A stretch of DNA of 64,000 nucleotides, taken from the NCBI GenBank assembly GCA_028279725.1, contig JANQNE010000009.1:1-64000 (forward strand), written 5' to 3'. Shown here piece after piece: positions 36,234-45,467 of this stretch (position 1 is its first letter; the number at the start of each line of letters is the position of its first letter). A program made the position numbers and the translations under genes. Source of the stretch: Candidatus Nanoarchaeia archaeon (GTDB lineage Archaea; Nanobdellota; Nanobdellia; Woesearchaeales; JANQNE01). The notes below the pieces were generated by a model that worked only from the letters and a program-made list of their open reading frames with translations, ran no database searches and was not told where the DNA came from.

Positions 36234-36616
36234 CTTCCCATCTCGTAATATTTTTTATTATGTACACAAAATATCTTATTCCCTTTCATCCATCTCTTCT
36301 TCTCGCTTTCTATGAATTTTCTGATTCCTTTCTTTTTAATATTTTCTAAATTCTCCCTCATGCTCATACCATATTTTGTCTTATATCTTTTATCTAAAGT
36401 CTTAAGCCTTCCGCAGGGATAAGAATCACATTTAGGTGAACAAAACTTCCAGTTTTTCTCTTTGATAACACTGCAGTTTTTTATTGAACATTTCCTGAAA
36501 TAATCTGAACTTGGCTTTCCCTGAAGATTACACCCAGGACATTTATTCTTCTCCCTAAGATAAGCAACACAGATAGAACAGTTCATCCCGCATGGAGCTA
36601 TTAGTTTAGATTTCAT
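36230..36616 (-). CDS. DUF3795 cysteine-rich protein
   Basis: 128 residues. The pattern APCGMNCSICVAYLREKNKCPGC ... CSIKNCSVIKEKNWKFCSPKCDSYPCGRLKTLDKRYKTKYG is the DUF3795 signature: many cysteines likely holding zinc or an Fe-S cluster. Function unknown. The four-base overlap with flavodoxin suggests a redox or metal link (inference). Confidence 0.85.
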   Translation of the reverse strand: MKSKLIAPCGMNCSICVAYLREKNKCPGCNLQGKPSSDYFRKCSIKNCSVIKEKNWKFCSPKCDSYPCGRLKTLDKRYKTKYGMSMRENLENIKKKGIRKFIESEKKRWMKGNKIFCVHNKKYYEMGR

Positions 36617-36654
36617 TATACTTATCTAGAACATAATTTCAGACTATATAAATC

Positions 36655-39051
36655 TTAAGAATTTGATTCTTCAGGCTTAGGCTCTTCTGCTGGTGGTTCA
36701 GGTTCCGGCTCAGGTTTTGGCTCTGGTTCTGGGGCAGGTTCTTCTTCTTTTGGTGGCTCTGGTTCCGGCTCTGGCTCTATTGGCATAGGTTCTGGTTCAG
36801 GCATAGGAACAGGATCACTTGGAGGCAGATCAGGTATATCTGGCTCATCATGGCCTAAACATACACACCTGTCATCAACACAATCTGTCTTCTGATCACC
36901 GCATTCCTGTTCACAGCCATCTTTACATTCACTCACTTTATCTTCATAATAGCATTTGCATTCATTATCAACACAATCAGTCCTTGATGCTCCAGGACAT
37001 TTAGCTTCACAATCTCCGCATCCTCCTCCGTCTGGGAAACATTTTCCATACTGGCAGCTGTATCCTTGCTGACAGTCTACTGCACCACATCCATCATTAG
37101 GATCAGATGTGCATCTGCAATTTCCATTTTCACATATATGAAGCTCATCATCATCACAATCTTCTTTTCTATCTCCTGTTGGATCATCATATTTACGCCT
37201 TCTGTCATCTTCCCATTCATCTTCTTCTTTCTCTCTCTGTATCTCATGACATTTATCCCAATCTCCTCTTCCAGATCCATCTAGCCCAGCCTTGATACAT
37301 TCATCAGGAGCTTCTTTCTTAAACCTCAATACATTGCATTTTTTCCAGTCATCTCTTCTCTCTCCGGTTATTCCGGCTTTCACACAGTCAGGATTATCTG
37401 TCTTAAATCTTATAATATCACATTTTCTCCAGTCATCTCTTCCGCTTCCATCTAGACCAGATTCAAGGCATTCTTCTGGAGCTTCCATCTTGAATCTCAG
37501 AGCATTGCATTTCTTCCAGTCATCACGATGTTCTCCTGTAATGCCAGCTTCAACACATTCTGGATTATCTAATTTGAATCTTATCTTATCACATTCTTTC
37601 CAGTCATTCTTTCCTTCTCCGGTCAATCCAGCTTCAAAACATTCTTCTGGAGCTTCAAGCTTGAACCTGATCTTTTCACATTCTCTCCAGTCATTCTTTC
37701 CTTTGCCAGTAAGACCAGCTTCAAGGCATTCTTCTGGAGCATTAAGCTTAAATTCTATAACACCGCACTTCTTCCATGCATCTCTGTCTCCTCCTTCAAT
37801 TCCAGCTTCAAGGCATTCTTCTGGAGCCTCTGCTTCAAATCTTATTATCTCGCATTTCTTCCAGTCATCCCTTCCAGATCCATCTAATCCTGCTTCGATG
37901 CATTCTTCAGGAGCATCCAGCTTAAACATCAGTCTTTCACATTCTCTATGGTCAGTAAGTCCTGCTTCGATGCATTCTTCAGGAGCTTCTTTTTCAAACA
38001 TTATCTTTTCACATGCTTTCTTTGCCTCTCTTTCGTCTTTAGGATCTATCTCTCCGCTTTCTAATGCTTCAAGGCATTCTTCTGGAGCATGTATCTTGAA
38101 CATGACTTTCATACATTCATCTTTGCTTGTTGCTCCAGCTTCAACACATTCTCTTGGAATATGAAGATCAAGCATATCTTCCCCAAACTTCCTTTCAACA
38201 TCCTCCATAACATCCTGCAGATAATCTGGCAATAAATCTATAGGGTCTTCGATATCATCCATCTCCTCACATGCTTCTTCATCTCCTTTTTCACATTTAG
38301 CTGCTAAAGGAGCGATCTCATTGCATTTCTCAGCAAAAGCTTCATGTTCTATCTTGTTGCATTCGCATTCGCTCGGATTTCTGAAACATTTTGACATGAT
38401 CTTAAAGAATTCCCTTGCTTCCTTTTCCTGCTCCTTTGTCAGCTCATCATCAAGATCTCTCTGCCATCTTGGAGCTTCATCATCAGTCTTGCACACCCTT
38501 CCATATTGCACAGGATCAAGATCAGCCAATTTCCTGCATAGGTCTTTTATCTGTGTTGCTATCTGTGCAGCCAAAGCGATCTTATCCTGCTGTTCTTCCT
38601 GTTCTTCTACAATATCTCTTACCTCATCCCACTCTTCACCTTCAATATCCTCTTCTATCTCTTCAAAAACCTCTTTTACTGCTTTTGAACTTTCTCTTGC
38701 TCTTTTCTCAATATCAGGGCTTACTTCCTGCTCAAGTATCTCTCCATACTCTTTTGCTTTCTGGAAAGCTCTTTTAGCTTCCTTTACTTTCCCTTCCTTG
38801 ATCATCTGCTTTGCTTCTACTATCTTTTCTTCTTTTGCCTTAAGAGCTTTCTCAGGATCATCACCCACAAATATTTTCTCTATAAATTCATCAATAAAAT
38901 ACAGAGCACTGTCCGGTGTAAGTCCAGCATCCTCTTGTATCTCAACTTCACCTATATCAGAATAAACTTCTTCTTCATTTATCTCCTGCGCAGCAGCTGT
39001 AGAAATAACTATTAATAGTATTGTCAGAATTAAGACAATTTTTTTGCTCAT
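36655..39051 (-). CDS. Secreted protein with eleven two-cysteine repeats
   Basis: 798 residues. Signal peptide (MSKKIVLILTILLIVIST), then a DUF5667-like helical region (TPDSALYFIDEFIEKIF, residues about 42-130). Near residues 297-610 are eleven copies of a roughly 29-residue unit APEECxEAGxxGxGxxDWxxCxxIRFKxx, each with two cysteines. A cysteine-rich section with three to four knottin-like units follows (about 630-730), and finally a PEPEPEP tail. No membrane anchor, so it is probably released or bound by the tail. The repeats should form disulphide-stapled helical hairpins outside the cell. The likely role is structural or adhesive. Confidence 0.82.
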   Translation of the reverse strand: MSKKIVLILTILLIVISTAAAQEINEEEVYSDIGEVEIQEDAGLTPDSALYFIDEFIEKIFVGDDPEKALKAKEEKIVEAKQMIKEGKVKEAKRAFQKAKEYGEILEQEVSPDIEKRARESSKAVKEVFEEIEEDIEGEEWDEVRDIVEEQEEQQDKIALAAQIATQIKDLCRKLADLDPVQYGRVCKTDDEAPRWQRDLDDELTKEQEKEAREFFKIMSKCFRNPSECECNKIEHEAFAEKCNEIAPLAAKCEKGDEEACEEMDDIEDPIDLLPDYLQDVMEDVERKFGEDMLDLHIPRECVEAGATSKDECMKVMFKIHAPEECLEALESGEIDPKDEREAKKACEKIMFEKEAPEECIEAGLTDHRECERLMFKLDAPEECIEAGLDGSGRDDWKKCEIIRFEAEAPEECLEAGIEGGDRDAWKKCGVIEFKLNAPEECLEAGLTGKGKNDWRECEKIRFKLEAPEECFEAGLTGEGKNDWKECDKIRFKLDNPECVEAGITGEHRDDWKKCNALRFKMEAPEECLESGLDGSGRDDWRKCDIIRFKTDNPDCVKAGITGERRDDWKKCNVLRFKKEAPDECIKAGLDGSGRGDWDKCHEIQREKEEDEWEDDRRRKYDDPTGDRKEDCDDDELHICENGNCRCTSDPNDGCGAVDCQQGYSCQYGKCFPDGGGCGDCEAKCPGASRTDCVDNECKCYYEDKVSECKDGCEQECGDQKTDCVDDRCVCLGHDEPDIPDLPPSDPVPMPEPEPMPIEPEPEPEPPKEEEPAPEPEPKPEPEPEPPAEEPKPEESNS
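37225..38170 (-). repeat. Eleven tandem ~87-bp coding repeats
   Basis: Each encodes the APEECxEAG unit of the host protein. Copies differ mostly at GxGxxDW and at APEEC (two copies read NPxC), so the array is old but probably still recombining. The plus-strand open frames over this region are shadows of the low-complexity code. Confidence 0.8.
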
Positions 39052-39102
39052 AATTTAAACTCAATAGTAAGAATGTATTTAAATCTTTCTTATTATCTCT
39101 TC

Positions 39103-39759
39103 TTAGATAATAGAACTTCCAGCAAGCATAGCCTCCCCTATAATACCCTGGAAAAACATCAGCAAAGCAGCTGATCCCATCATTACAGCATACACTAGCT
39201 TATCCCAATCTAAAACTTTAAGTCCATCAAACATAGGAAAAGGAAGAAGATTAAACAATGCAATCCAGCTGTTTATCAGTAATCCATAATAAGCTATAAC
39301 TCTTACTAAAGGATCAGGAAATATCAGCATAACAACTAAAAATAAGAATGCCGCAGCAATACTCATCATAGGCCCTGCAGCAGCAATCTTACCGTTCTGC
39401 TTTCTGCTAACATGCCCTGATATAAGCACAGCTCCTGGAGCTGCAAATATAACACCAGTAAAAGATACTATAACAGCCAAGATCAGCATCTGATTATTAG
39501 CTCTGAACTCAGCAAAGCACTTATACTTCTGCGCAACAACCTTATGCCCCACCTCATGCAGGATAAATCCTATACCCACAGTAGCTGCTGCTAATATAAA
39601 ATTAAAAAGAAATGCAGGAGTAAAGATAAGCGCAAAAGATCTTGTCATTGCTATTGCAAAAGCTAAACTTATCGCAAACCATGCTCTGAAAAGATGCTCT
39701 AGCTCAACATTAGAAAACTGAAAACTTCCTATCTTGTACAGTTTCTTGTAGAATATCAT
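39103..39759 (-). CDS. Site-2 protease (peptidase M50)
   Basis: 218 residues with about six membrane segments. Zinc site HEVGH at residues 68-72 and the third ligand in NLLPFPMFDGLKVLDW, the NxxPxPxxDG motif. An intramembrane metalloprotease that cleaves membrane regulators; no obvious substrate is adjacent. Its start overlaps the DHH gene by four bases, so the two are co-translated. Confidence 0.92.
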   Translation of the reverse strand: MIFYKKLYKIGSFQFSNVELEHLFRAWFAISLAFAIAMTRSFALIFTPAFLFNFILAAATVGIGFILHEVGHKVVAQKYKCFAEFRANNQMLILAVIVSFTGVIFAAPGAVLISGHVSRKQNGKIAAAGPMMSIAAAFLFLVVMLIFPDPLVRVIAYYGLLINSWIALFNLLPFPMFDGLKVLDWDKLVYAVMMGSAALLMFFQGIIGEAMLAGSSII

Positions 39760-40787
39760 ATTAGTTTTCTTAGATTATCGACAAACTGGTTGAAATCATC
39801 GATCTTTATGCAAGCTCCGCAAGCATGCTCATGTCCGCCGCCATAACCATCTATATCATGCAGAGCTTTCTCCAAAATCGGAGGAAGTATTAGATCAGGT
39901 CCTGTTCTCAAACTGCACTTCATCTCTCCTCCTTTCTCCCTGCATATCAGGATGACTTTGTTTGGATATTTGAAAAGTATCTCATTTGCAAGCTCTTTTG
40001 TAAAGCTGTTCTCTCTTCCCTTATAATAATATAATATCAGCTTGTCTTTTGTTACAGATTTCAGAGCCTCTTTCAGAAGATCATCATAATCCTTCTCTAT
40101 CTGCTTAGCTCTTCTTAATATAAACTTTCCCTGAGGGGTGCTTCCTTCCAGTATCTCATAAGGAGTCTCTATCCTTGTTAATACCTTGATGCACTTCATC
40201 ACATCTTCTGTCTTTCCTTTCAGGATAAAAGAAAATATCTTGATAAGCTCTCCTAATTTTGTAGAAAATAATGCTTTATCCGGCTTAGTTATATTCTTAG
40301 GCAGTAATTTTGGATATCTTTCGCTGAATTCCTTTGACAGAGGAGGCAAAAACCAATCTCCAACTATTCCGCACACAGCAACCCATAGGTCTTTTTCAAC
40401 TATCCTGTAGCAGATATAAGATGCAGGTATATTATCCTTAGAATCAGCAACCCTTGGATTGAAATACTTGACATTATCTCTTTCTAAAGGCTGATGATGG
40501 TCTATCCATATCACAGGAACTTTCATCGCATCTAAGAAATCCTGATTCACCAAAGCTAAGTCTAAAATAAATATCTTGTCAGGCCCATATTCTTCAACTT
40601 TCCTGATAAAACTTGCATCTACTTTTGGACTGCTCTTTATGCAGATTCCTTTTCCTTCCTTGATATGCCTATAGAGCAATAAAAAAGAACATAATCCGTC
40701 CGGATCATCATGAAAAAAGAACAAAGGCTTCTTGCAATGATCTAATTCATCTCTCAGCTGTTTGTATTGTTTATCTGTTAATGCCAT
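39756..40787 (-). CDS. DHH/DHHA1 phosphoesterase
   Basis: 343 residues from ATG 40787 (GGTGA just upstream; the TTG at 40799 is rejected). Motifs FFHDDPDGLCS, KIFILDLAL, VIWIDHHQP and a C-terminal DHHA1 end GYGGGHEHACGACI. Belongs to the RecJ/NrnA-like archaeal branch acting on oligonucleotides or single-stranded nucleic acid with Mn2+. Substrate not determined. Overlaps the site-2 protease gene. Confidence 0.9.
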   Translation of the reverse strand: MALTDKQYKQLRDELDHCKKPLFFFHDDPDGLCSFLLLYRHIKEGKGICIKSSPKVDASFIRKVEEYGPDKIFILDLALVNQDFLDAMKVPVIWIDHHQPLERDNVKYFNPRVADSKDNIPASYICYRIVEKDLWVAVCGIVGDWFLPPLSKEFSERYPKLLPKNITKPDKALFSTKLGELIKIFSFILKGKTEDVMKCIKVLTRIETPYEILEGSTPQGKFILRRAKQIEKDYDDLLKEALKSVTKDKLILYYYKGRENSFTKELANEILFKYPNKVILICREKGGEMKCSLRTGPDLILPPILEKALHDIDGYGGGHEHACGACIKIDDFNQFVDNLRKLI

Positions 40788-40902
40788 TGATATCACCAAT
40801 AAAAAAAATCCTAATATCTCTAGTTGGGTTGGCTGTAGACTATATAAATTTATCTCTTATACCACCTAAAAGCTTATAATTCATGGATACACCCTTTATA
40901 GC

Positions 40903-42138
40903 ATGAATATACCTTGTGTGAAATGTAAGGGGGTAGACATGTTATGCGGACGGTCCTTCTGCCCTATATACGCAAAAGCTGAAAGCTTATTTAAAGTAGA
41001 GAAAAATCTGGAAAAGCAGGATTTCTTTGGTGCATCACCAGCTCCATTTGTAGGAAGATTCGGCTATCCTGATGTGAATGTAGGCATATTATCTCCGCCA
41101 GACACAAAAGAAGATGTCTGGCTTCATGACGCTCCGCAATTCTGGGCAGACAACAGCTTTTCAATAAAACAGGTCATTGACTTAAGAAGTTCTTTGGTAA
41201 ATTCAAGATTCAGGTCTAACATAAAAGATCAAAACAAGATGTTAGACATAAGCCAGGAAGTTGGTATGGCCTCTAAGCCAGTTGATGTTGAGATCAACCT
41301 AGAAAAAAAGCCAACTTTCAGGTTAAACAATGACGCTTACTTAGCTCCAACAGGACCAAATGCAAAATTAAAGAAAGCAACTATTACAGAAAATCCAAAG
41401 ATACACAGAAAAGTTGACAAAGCTGTCTCAGACACTGATCTAAAATCCACTAATGCTGTCCTTGATCTATATGATTCTGGTTTTGATGAAAATTTCCTGA
41501 GCAAACTGCTTTCAGTAGGAACTTTAGGATTAAAAAATAACAGAAAGCTTGTTCCTACAAGATGGTCTATAACTGCAACTGATGATATGATCTCAAAAGA
41601 TATCCTTAAAGAGATAAAAAACTACAACGAAACTGATTTCCAGGCATTCTTCGGATCATATCTTGGAAATTATTATCTTGTCATGCTATTCCCAGAACCA
41701 TGGTCATTTGAACTTTTCGAAACTTATCTGCCAAAAGCATCTTTCAACATCTCAGATGAGATTCAATACACCACAGATCATGAACCATACAGAGGAAGAA
41801 CATCTTATGCAGAGAACTGTGGTGGAGGATACTATGCTTCAAGGCTTCCTGTATTAGAGAAATTAAAAAATCTCAAAAGACAGGCTTCAGTCTTAGTCAT
41901 CCGTATGATCACAGGAGAATACGCAGTTCCTCTCGGAGTATGGGTCTGCAGGGAAGCTACAAGAAAATCATTATCTTCTAAACCAATCACATTCAGCGAT
42001 AAAAATCTGATGTTAAAATACGCAAAAAGTTTAATTCAAAAGAAATTCGGATACGACATAAGCCCTATCCTTGAAAAAAGTGTTCTGTTAAAAGAGATGA
42101 AAAATCAAAGTAAGCTCAGTCATTTTTTCTCGGGTTAG
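40903..42138 (+). CDS. nreA: NreA DNA-repair protein
   Basis: 411 residues, the archaeal NreA family (COG1602). An N-terminal zinc-finger-like CVKCKGVDMLCGRSFCPIYAK is followed by the conserved ASPAPFVGRFGYPDVNVGILSPP block and a GGGYYASRLPVLEKL segment. The C-terminus QSKLSHFFSG is a textbook PCNA-interacting PIP box (QxxLxxFF). In Haloferax, NreA acts in repair with PCNA. The last 23 bases overlap a convergent gene. Confidence 0.95.
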   Translation: MNIPCVKCKGVDMLCGRSFCPIYAKAESLFKVEKNLEKQDFFGASPAPFVGRFGYPDVNVGILSPPDTKEDVWLHDAPQFWADNSFSIKQVIDLRSSLVNSRFRSNIKDQNKMLDISQEVGMASKPVDVEINLEKKPTFRLNNDAYLAPTGPNAKLKKATITENPKIHRKVDKAVSDTDLKSTNAVLDLYDSGFDENFLSKLLSVGTLGLKNNRKLVPTRWSITATDDMISKDILKEIKNYNETDFQAFFGSYLGNYYLVMLFPEPWSFELFETYLPKASFNISDEIQYTTDHEPYRGRTSYAENCGGGYYASRLPVLEKLKNLKRQASVLVIRMITGEYAVPLGVWVCREATRKSLSSKPITFSDKNLMLKYAKSLIQKKFGYDISPILEKSVLLKEMKNQSKLSHFFSG

Positions 42139-42559
42139 GGATAGGTCTGAATTCTCCCCAATCATAGATTGTCTTGCCCAGCTTTGAAACTGCAGTTATC
42201 TCTTTATCTTTTTCCTTCAGGATCCTGTCAACAACCTTAAACTTAAGCTTCACTTTCTCTCTGAATTTATTGGCTTTCTCATGAGAATATCCAAGTTTCT
42301 CTCCTTTCTTTTCCATCTTATCAAGTATATCCTTCGATACACTCAACGCTCTGCTAAGGCTCCATTTATTAAAAAAACCGATCTTAAAATTTTTTCCTTC
42401 AACTATACCTGCAGCCTTTTGTTCTGGATTCTTCATAGCTTTCTGAAATCTTTCATATGCTGATTTGATAAGATTTACCTTTGTCTCCATCTCAAATATC
42501 CTTCTGCATATACTCTTCATTGTTGTCTCCCATCCCTTTTTCATATCTTCCAATGCCAT
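42116..42559 (-). CDS. Hypothetical helical protein after alaS
   Basis: 147 residues, almost all helical and strongly basic (KKGWETTMKSICRRIFEMETK ... SHEKANKFREKVKLKFK). No signal peptide or known motif. It starts two bases after the AlaRS stop, so it is probably in the same operon. A role near tRNA or RNA is possible but only from context and charge. Confidence 0.65.
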   Translation of the reverse strand: MALEDMKKGWETTMKSICRRIFEMETKVNLIKSAYERFQKAMKNPEQKAAGIVEGKNFKIGFFNKWSLSRALSVSKDILDKMEKKGEKLGYSHEKANKFREKVKLKFKVVDRILKEKDKEITAVSKLGKTIYDWGEFRPIPNPRKND

Positions 42560-42560
42560 T

Positions 42561-44333
42561 TTATTCCTCCAGAACAGCTTTTATCCTTCTTATGCCAGCA
42601 GCTGAACTTTCCTCTTTCTTGATCTTGAAATGTCCTAACTCCTTCGTATTTTTCACATGCGGACCCATGCATATCTCCATTGAATAACCTTTAACAGAAT
42701 ACACAGAAACTTTTGGGGGATACTTAGCTCCAAACTCAGCCTGTGCTCCTTTCTTTATAGCATCATCAGGACTCATCTCTTCTTTTTTGATCTCAAGACC
42801 TTCATCAATAACTCTGTTAATCTCATCCTCAACAGCTTTCTTCTCTTCATTAGTCAATTTCCTGTCAAAATTAAAATCAAATCTTAATCTCTCAGTTGTT
42901 ATATTGCTTCCTCTCTGTTTTATATCAGGAGATATCACTTTCCTCAAAGCTTCATTCAAAAGATGTGTTGCAGTATGTAATTTAGTTGTTATCTCAGAAG
43001 CTTCACTTAATCCTCCTTTAAACTTCTGCTCCGCACCCTTTCTAGATAATGCCTGGTGCTTTTCATATTCTTTATTGAAACCTTTAACATCTACCTTTAG
43101 TTTCTTCTCTTCAGCTAACTCTTCTATCATCTCGATAGGAAACCCATAGCTCTGATAAAGTAAAAATGCTTCCTGAGAAGACATATCTTTTCCTCTTTTA
43201 GCTATCTTCTCAAATTCCTTTAATCCTTTATCTAAAGTTTTCTGAAACTTATTCTCTTCTCTTTTAAGTTCAGTAAATATAAAATCCTGTTTCTTCTTCA
43301 ATATCGGATAATCTTTCTCATATATCTTTATCACAACTTTAGATATTTCGACAGTAAGATCTACACTAGAAAGCTCAACACCCAATAATCTAAGATGTCT
43401 TAAACTCCTTCTGATATATCTCCTCAATATATACCCTTGATCCAGATTACTTGGAGGAACTCCTCTTTCATCTCCAAGAATAAATGTTGCAGCTTTCATA
43501 TGATCTGCAATAACTCTGAAAGATTTTGAATTAAGATCATTGACCTTCTGCTTAGATATCTCTTCTATCTTTTTTATTATAGGCTCAAACACCTCTATCT
43601 CAAATATATTCTTCTTCCCTTGCAAAACCATAGCAACTCTTTCAGTTCCTAATCCAGTATCAACATTCTTCTGCTCTAAAGGCTCAAACTTTCCCGGCCC
43701 TGTTTTATTATACTGCATAAAAACATCATTCCATATCTCAACCCATCTTTTATCGCTAGGATCAAACTTTTTAGGAGGCTTTTCATCACTCACCCAATAG
43801 AACATCTCAGTATCTGGTCCGCAAGGTCCAGTCTCTCCTGCAGGCCCCCACCAGTTATCTTCTTTTCCTAAGAAAGCTATCCTTTCTTCAGGAACTCCTA
43901 ATTCTTTCCAAACTGCAGCAGCTTCTTCATCTTTAGGAGCATCTTTATCTCCCTTAAAGCATGTAACAGCTAATCTATCTAAAGGAAGATTCAGCCATTT
44001 ATCTCCAGTCAAAAATTCAAAGCTCCATTCTATTGCTTCTTTCTTAAAATAATCTCCCAAACTCCAGTTCCCAAGCATCTCAAAAAAAGTAGTATGTGTT
44101 TCATCCCCAACTTCGTCGATATCCTGTGTCCTTAAACACTTCTGAACATCAGCTAATCTCTTTCCCAAAGGATGCTTCTGCCCCATCAAAAAAGGAACCA
44201 AAGGATGCATTCCAGCTGTAGTAAACAGAACAGTTGGATCATGCTCAGGTATCAGAGGAGCAGATTCTATTATCTTATGTTTCTTTGATTCAAAAAACTT
44301 CAGATATTTTTTCTTAAGGTCTGTTGCCTTCAT
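42561..44333 (-). CDS. alaS: Alanyl-tRNA synthetase, short form without C-Ala domain
   Basis: 590 residues against about 870-900 in most archaea. The class II aminoacylation domain (motif 2 region FFEMLGNWSLGDYF), tRNA-recognition helices and editing domain are present; the editing zinc site reads HTATHLLN and CMGPH. The protein ends with SSAAGIRRIKAVLEE, where the coiled coil and C-terminal C-Ala/DHHA1 domain would follow. The next gene begins two bases later and is unrelated. It may act as a monomer, or C-Ala may be encoded elsewhere. Overlaps coaE by four bases. Confidence 0.93.
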   Translation of the reverse strand: MKATDLKKKYLKFFESKKHKIIESAPLIPEHDPTVLFTTAGMHPLVPFLMGQKHPLGKRLADVQKCLRTQDIDEVGDETHTTFFEMLGNWSLGDYFKKEAIEWSFEFLTGDKWLNLPLDRLAVTCFKGDKDAPKDEEAAAVWKELGVPEERIAFLGKEDNWWGPAGETGPCGPDTEMFYWVSDEKPPKKFDPSDKRWVEIWNDVFMQYNKTGPGKFEPLEQKNVDTGLGTERVAMVLQGKKNIFEIEVFEPIIKKIEEISKQKVNDLNSKSFRVIADHMKAATFILGDERGVPPSNLDQGYILRRYIRRSLRHLRLLGVELSSVDLTVEISKVVIKIYEKDYPILKKKQDFIFTELKREENKFQKTLDKGLKEFEKIAKRGKDMSSQEAFLLYQSYGFPIEMIEELAEEKKLKVDVKGFNKEYEKHQALSRKGAEQKFKGGLSEASEITTKLHTATHLLNEALRKVISPDIKQRGSNITTERLRFDFNFDRKLTNEEKKAVEDEINRVIDEGLEIKKEEMSPDDAIKKGAQAEFGAKYPPKVSVYSVKGYSMEICMGPHVKNTKELGHFKIKKEESSAAGIRRIKAVLEE

Positions 44334-44869
44334 TTTATCCTGTTTAATATTGAGTTAACCTGATTTTGTGTATATCTTAACGAAAGATTGTTATTAACCT
44401 TAAAGCTTGCCCTTCTGCTCTGCTTCTGTGTCTTTATTATCCTCAATATCTCATCTTTTTTATATTTTTTTGCTAATCTCCTGCATATCTTAACAACATC
44501 AGTATCCACAACTATCTTCTTGTCAGCTATCTTTCCTATTCCTAACTTATCATAAAGAGCAACATCGATAACCTTTAACCCATCTCCTTTAGCCTGTCTT
44601 TTTATCTCAGCTCTTATCGAAGGATGAGTTATCTTGTTCAATTTATTTAGTTTTCTTTCATCACTAAATACTATCTTCCTTAATTTATTCCTGTTGACTC
44701 TTCCAGAAGTTAAGACATCTCCAAAAGCTTTCACTATCTCAGCTTTCTTTTCATTAAGGACTTTCCATCCTATTCTGTCAGCATCTATTACAGAAGCTCC
44801 TTTATCCTTAAACATACCAGAAACAGTTGTTTTTCCGGATCCTAATATTCCTGTTATTGCTATTATCAT
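44330..44869 (-). CDS. coaE: Dephospho-CoA kinase, bacterial CoaE type
   Basis: 179 residues. Walker A GILGSGKTT (residues 7-15), SVIDADRIGWKVL (CoA-site Asp), ITHPSIRAEI and a basic lid segment IKTQKQSRR are all CoaE hallmarks. Last step of CoA synthesis. Most archaea use an unrelated GTP-dependent enzyme, so the bacterial type suggests gene transfer or DPANN specialisation. Overlaps alaS by four bases. Confidence 0.88.
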   Translation of the reverse strand: MIIAITGILGSGKTTVSGMFKDKGASVIDADRIGWKVLNEKKAEIVKAFGDVLTSGRVNRNKLRKIVFSDERKLNKLNKITHPSIRAEIKRQAKGDGLKVIDVALYDKLGIGKIADKKIVVDTDVVKICRRLAKKYKKDEILRIIKTQKQSRRASFKVNNNLSLRYTQNQVNSILNRIK

Positions 44870-45100
44870 ATACTCAGAACTATTTTACTCTTCTTTATAA
44901 ATCTTTAGAATATTACTAAGAACATAGCTAACATAAATATCTTCATTATCAGAAGGTTCAGAGAATAGTCCTTCTTCTCATTTTTAGCCTTTGATATCTT
45001 TGCGAAGTTTTTGTTGTATTGTATCATTTTTGAAAGATGATATCATGACATTAGTCATGATATTTCCAAAAATTTGGAATGAATTTTTGATAAAAAGGAA
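44870..45100. other. Gene-free stretch with two perfect hairpins
   Basis: AT-rich and without a convincing gene. It contains two adjacent perfect hairpins: ATATCATGAC/GTCATGATAT at 45040-45063 and TTCCAAA/TTTGGAA at 45064-45079, directly beside the terminator-like hairpin at 45101-45122. Confidence 0.5.
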
Positions 45101-45122
45101 GGTGAGGTTATCATACCTCACC
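45101..45122 (-). terminator. Terminator-like hairpin
   Basis: On the minus strand GGTGAGG, an 8-base loop and CCTCACC are followed by TTCCTTTTTATC: a 7-bp G/C-rich stem and a U-run. It probably ends the transcript that starts near 45468. Confidence 0.5.
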
Positions 45123-45288
45123 AAAAGTTATAGGCGTTAAGCAACGATAGCCCTGTTGCCTTGCCTGTCACCTCTTTTTCCCATGTGTCCTTTGGTGTGT
45201 TTTCTCTACATCTAATGAATATGATAAGGCTCTCCGGGAGATTGTGTGTGAGGGGTGGTTAGAATCAGGCCAGAGAGCCCAGCGAATA
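45123..45288 (-). ncRNA. Candidate structured RNA downstream of small gene
   Basis: Lies between the 55-residue gene and the terminator-like hairpin. A 10-bp stem (GGCTCTCTGG with CCGGAGAGCC on minus, 45228-45237 and 45270-45279) closes a 32-base loop. A possible 15-codon ORF MGKRGDRQGNRAIVA (45137-45184) is preceded by AGGACAC. No SRP or RNase P core was found. It could be a small RNA, a 3' UTR, or the relic of a longer gene, because the frame of the upstream ORF re-opens further down. Confidence 0.35.
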
Positions 45289-45456
45289 TCAATAGGTCAT
45301 GATCAGTTGGTCTTCAACCTCCCATTCCCTTAGGTTTCTTTTGTCCAAGACATGCCTGACTTGCTGCGCTACTAAATCATCTGTCAAAAAACTATCTTGC
45401 AGATAGAGAAATTTAGTATCAAACACCAATCTTTTCATTTTGTCTTTGAACTTCAT
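45289..45456 (-). CDS. Small protein of 55 residues with its own promoter and operator
   Basis: MKFKDKMKRLVFDTK... ends DQLIMTY. Soluble and helical, with basic N-terminal and acidic C-terminal halves; no family recognised. Supported by AGGTG eight bases before ATG, a TATA box TTTATATA at 45490-45497 and a 7-bp inverted repeat at the expected start of transcription. GC content and codon use are less AT-biased than in the neighbours. It is isolated in an 800-base gap. Confidence 0.5.
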   Translation of the reverse strand: MKFKDKMKRLVFDTKFLYLQDSFLTDDLVAQQVRHVLDKRNLREWEVEDQLIMTY

Positions 45457-45467
45457 CTAAACACCTA

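Noticed and set aside
37292-38965. Long open frames on the plus strand (290 and 214 codons)
   Set aside because: They lie antisense to the cysteine-repeat gene; Glu/Lys-rich coding DNA leaves the opposite frames open, and they have no promoter, ribosome site or recognisable protein.
45120-45288. Frameshifted continuation of the 55-codon gene (the frame re-opens with a protein-like stretch ending in NAYNFW)
   Set aside because: Three stop codons separate the parts and the second part has no start codon; a relic is possible but cannot be shown.
44870-45456. SRP RNA or RNase P RNA in the long gap
   Set aside because: The conserved GGAAGGAAGCAGCC core of SRP RNA and the RNase P core motifs are absent on both strands.
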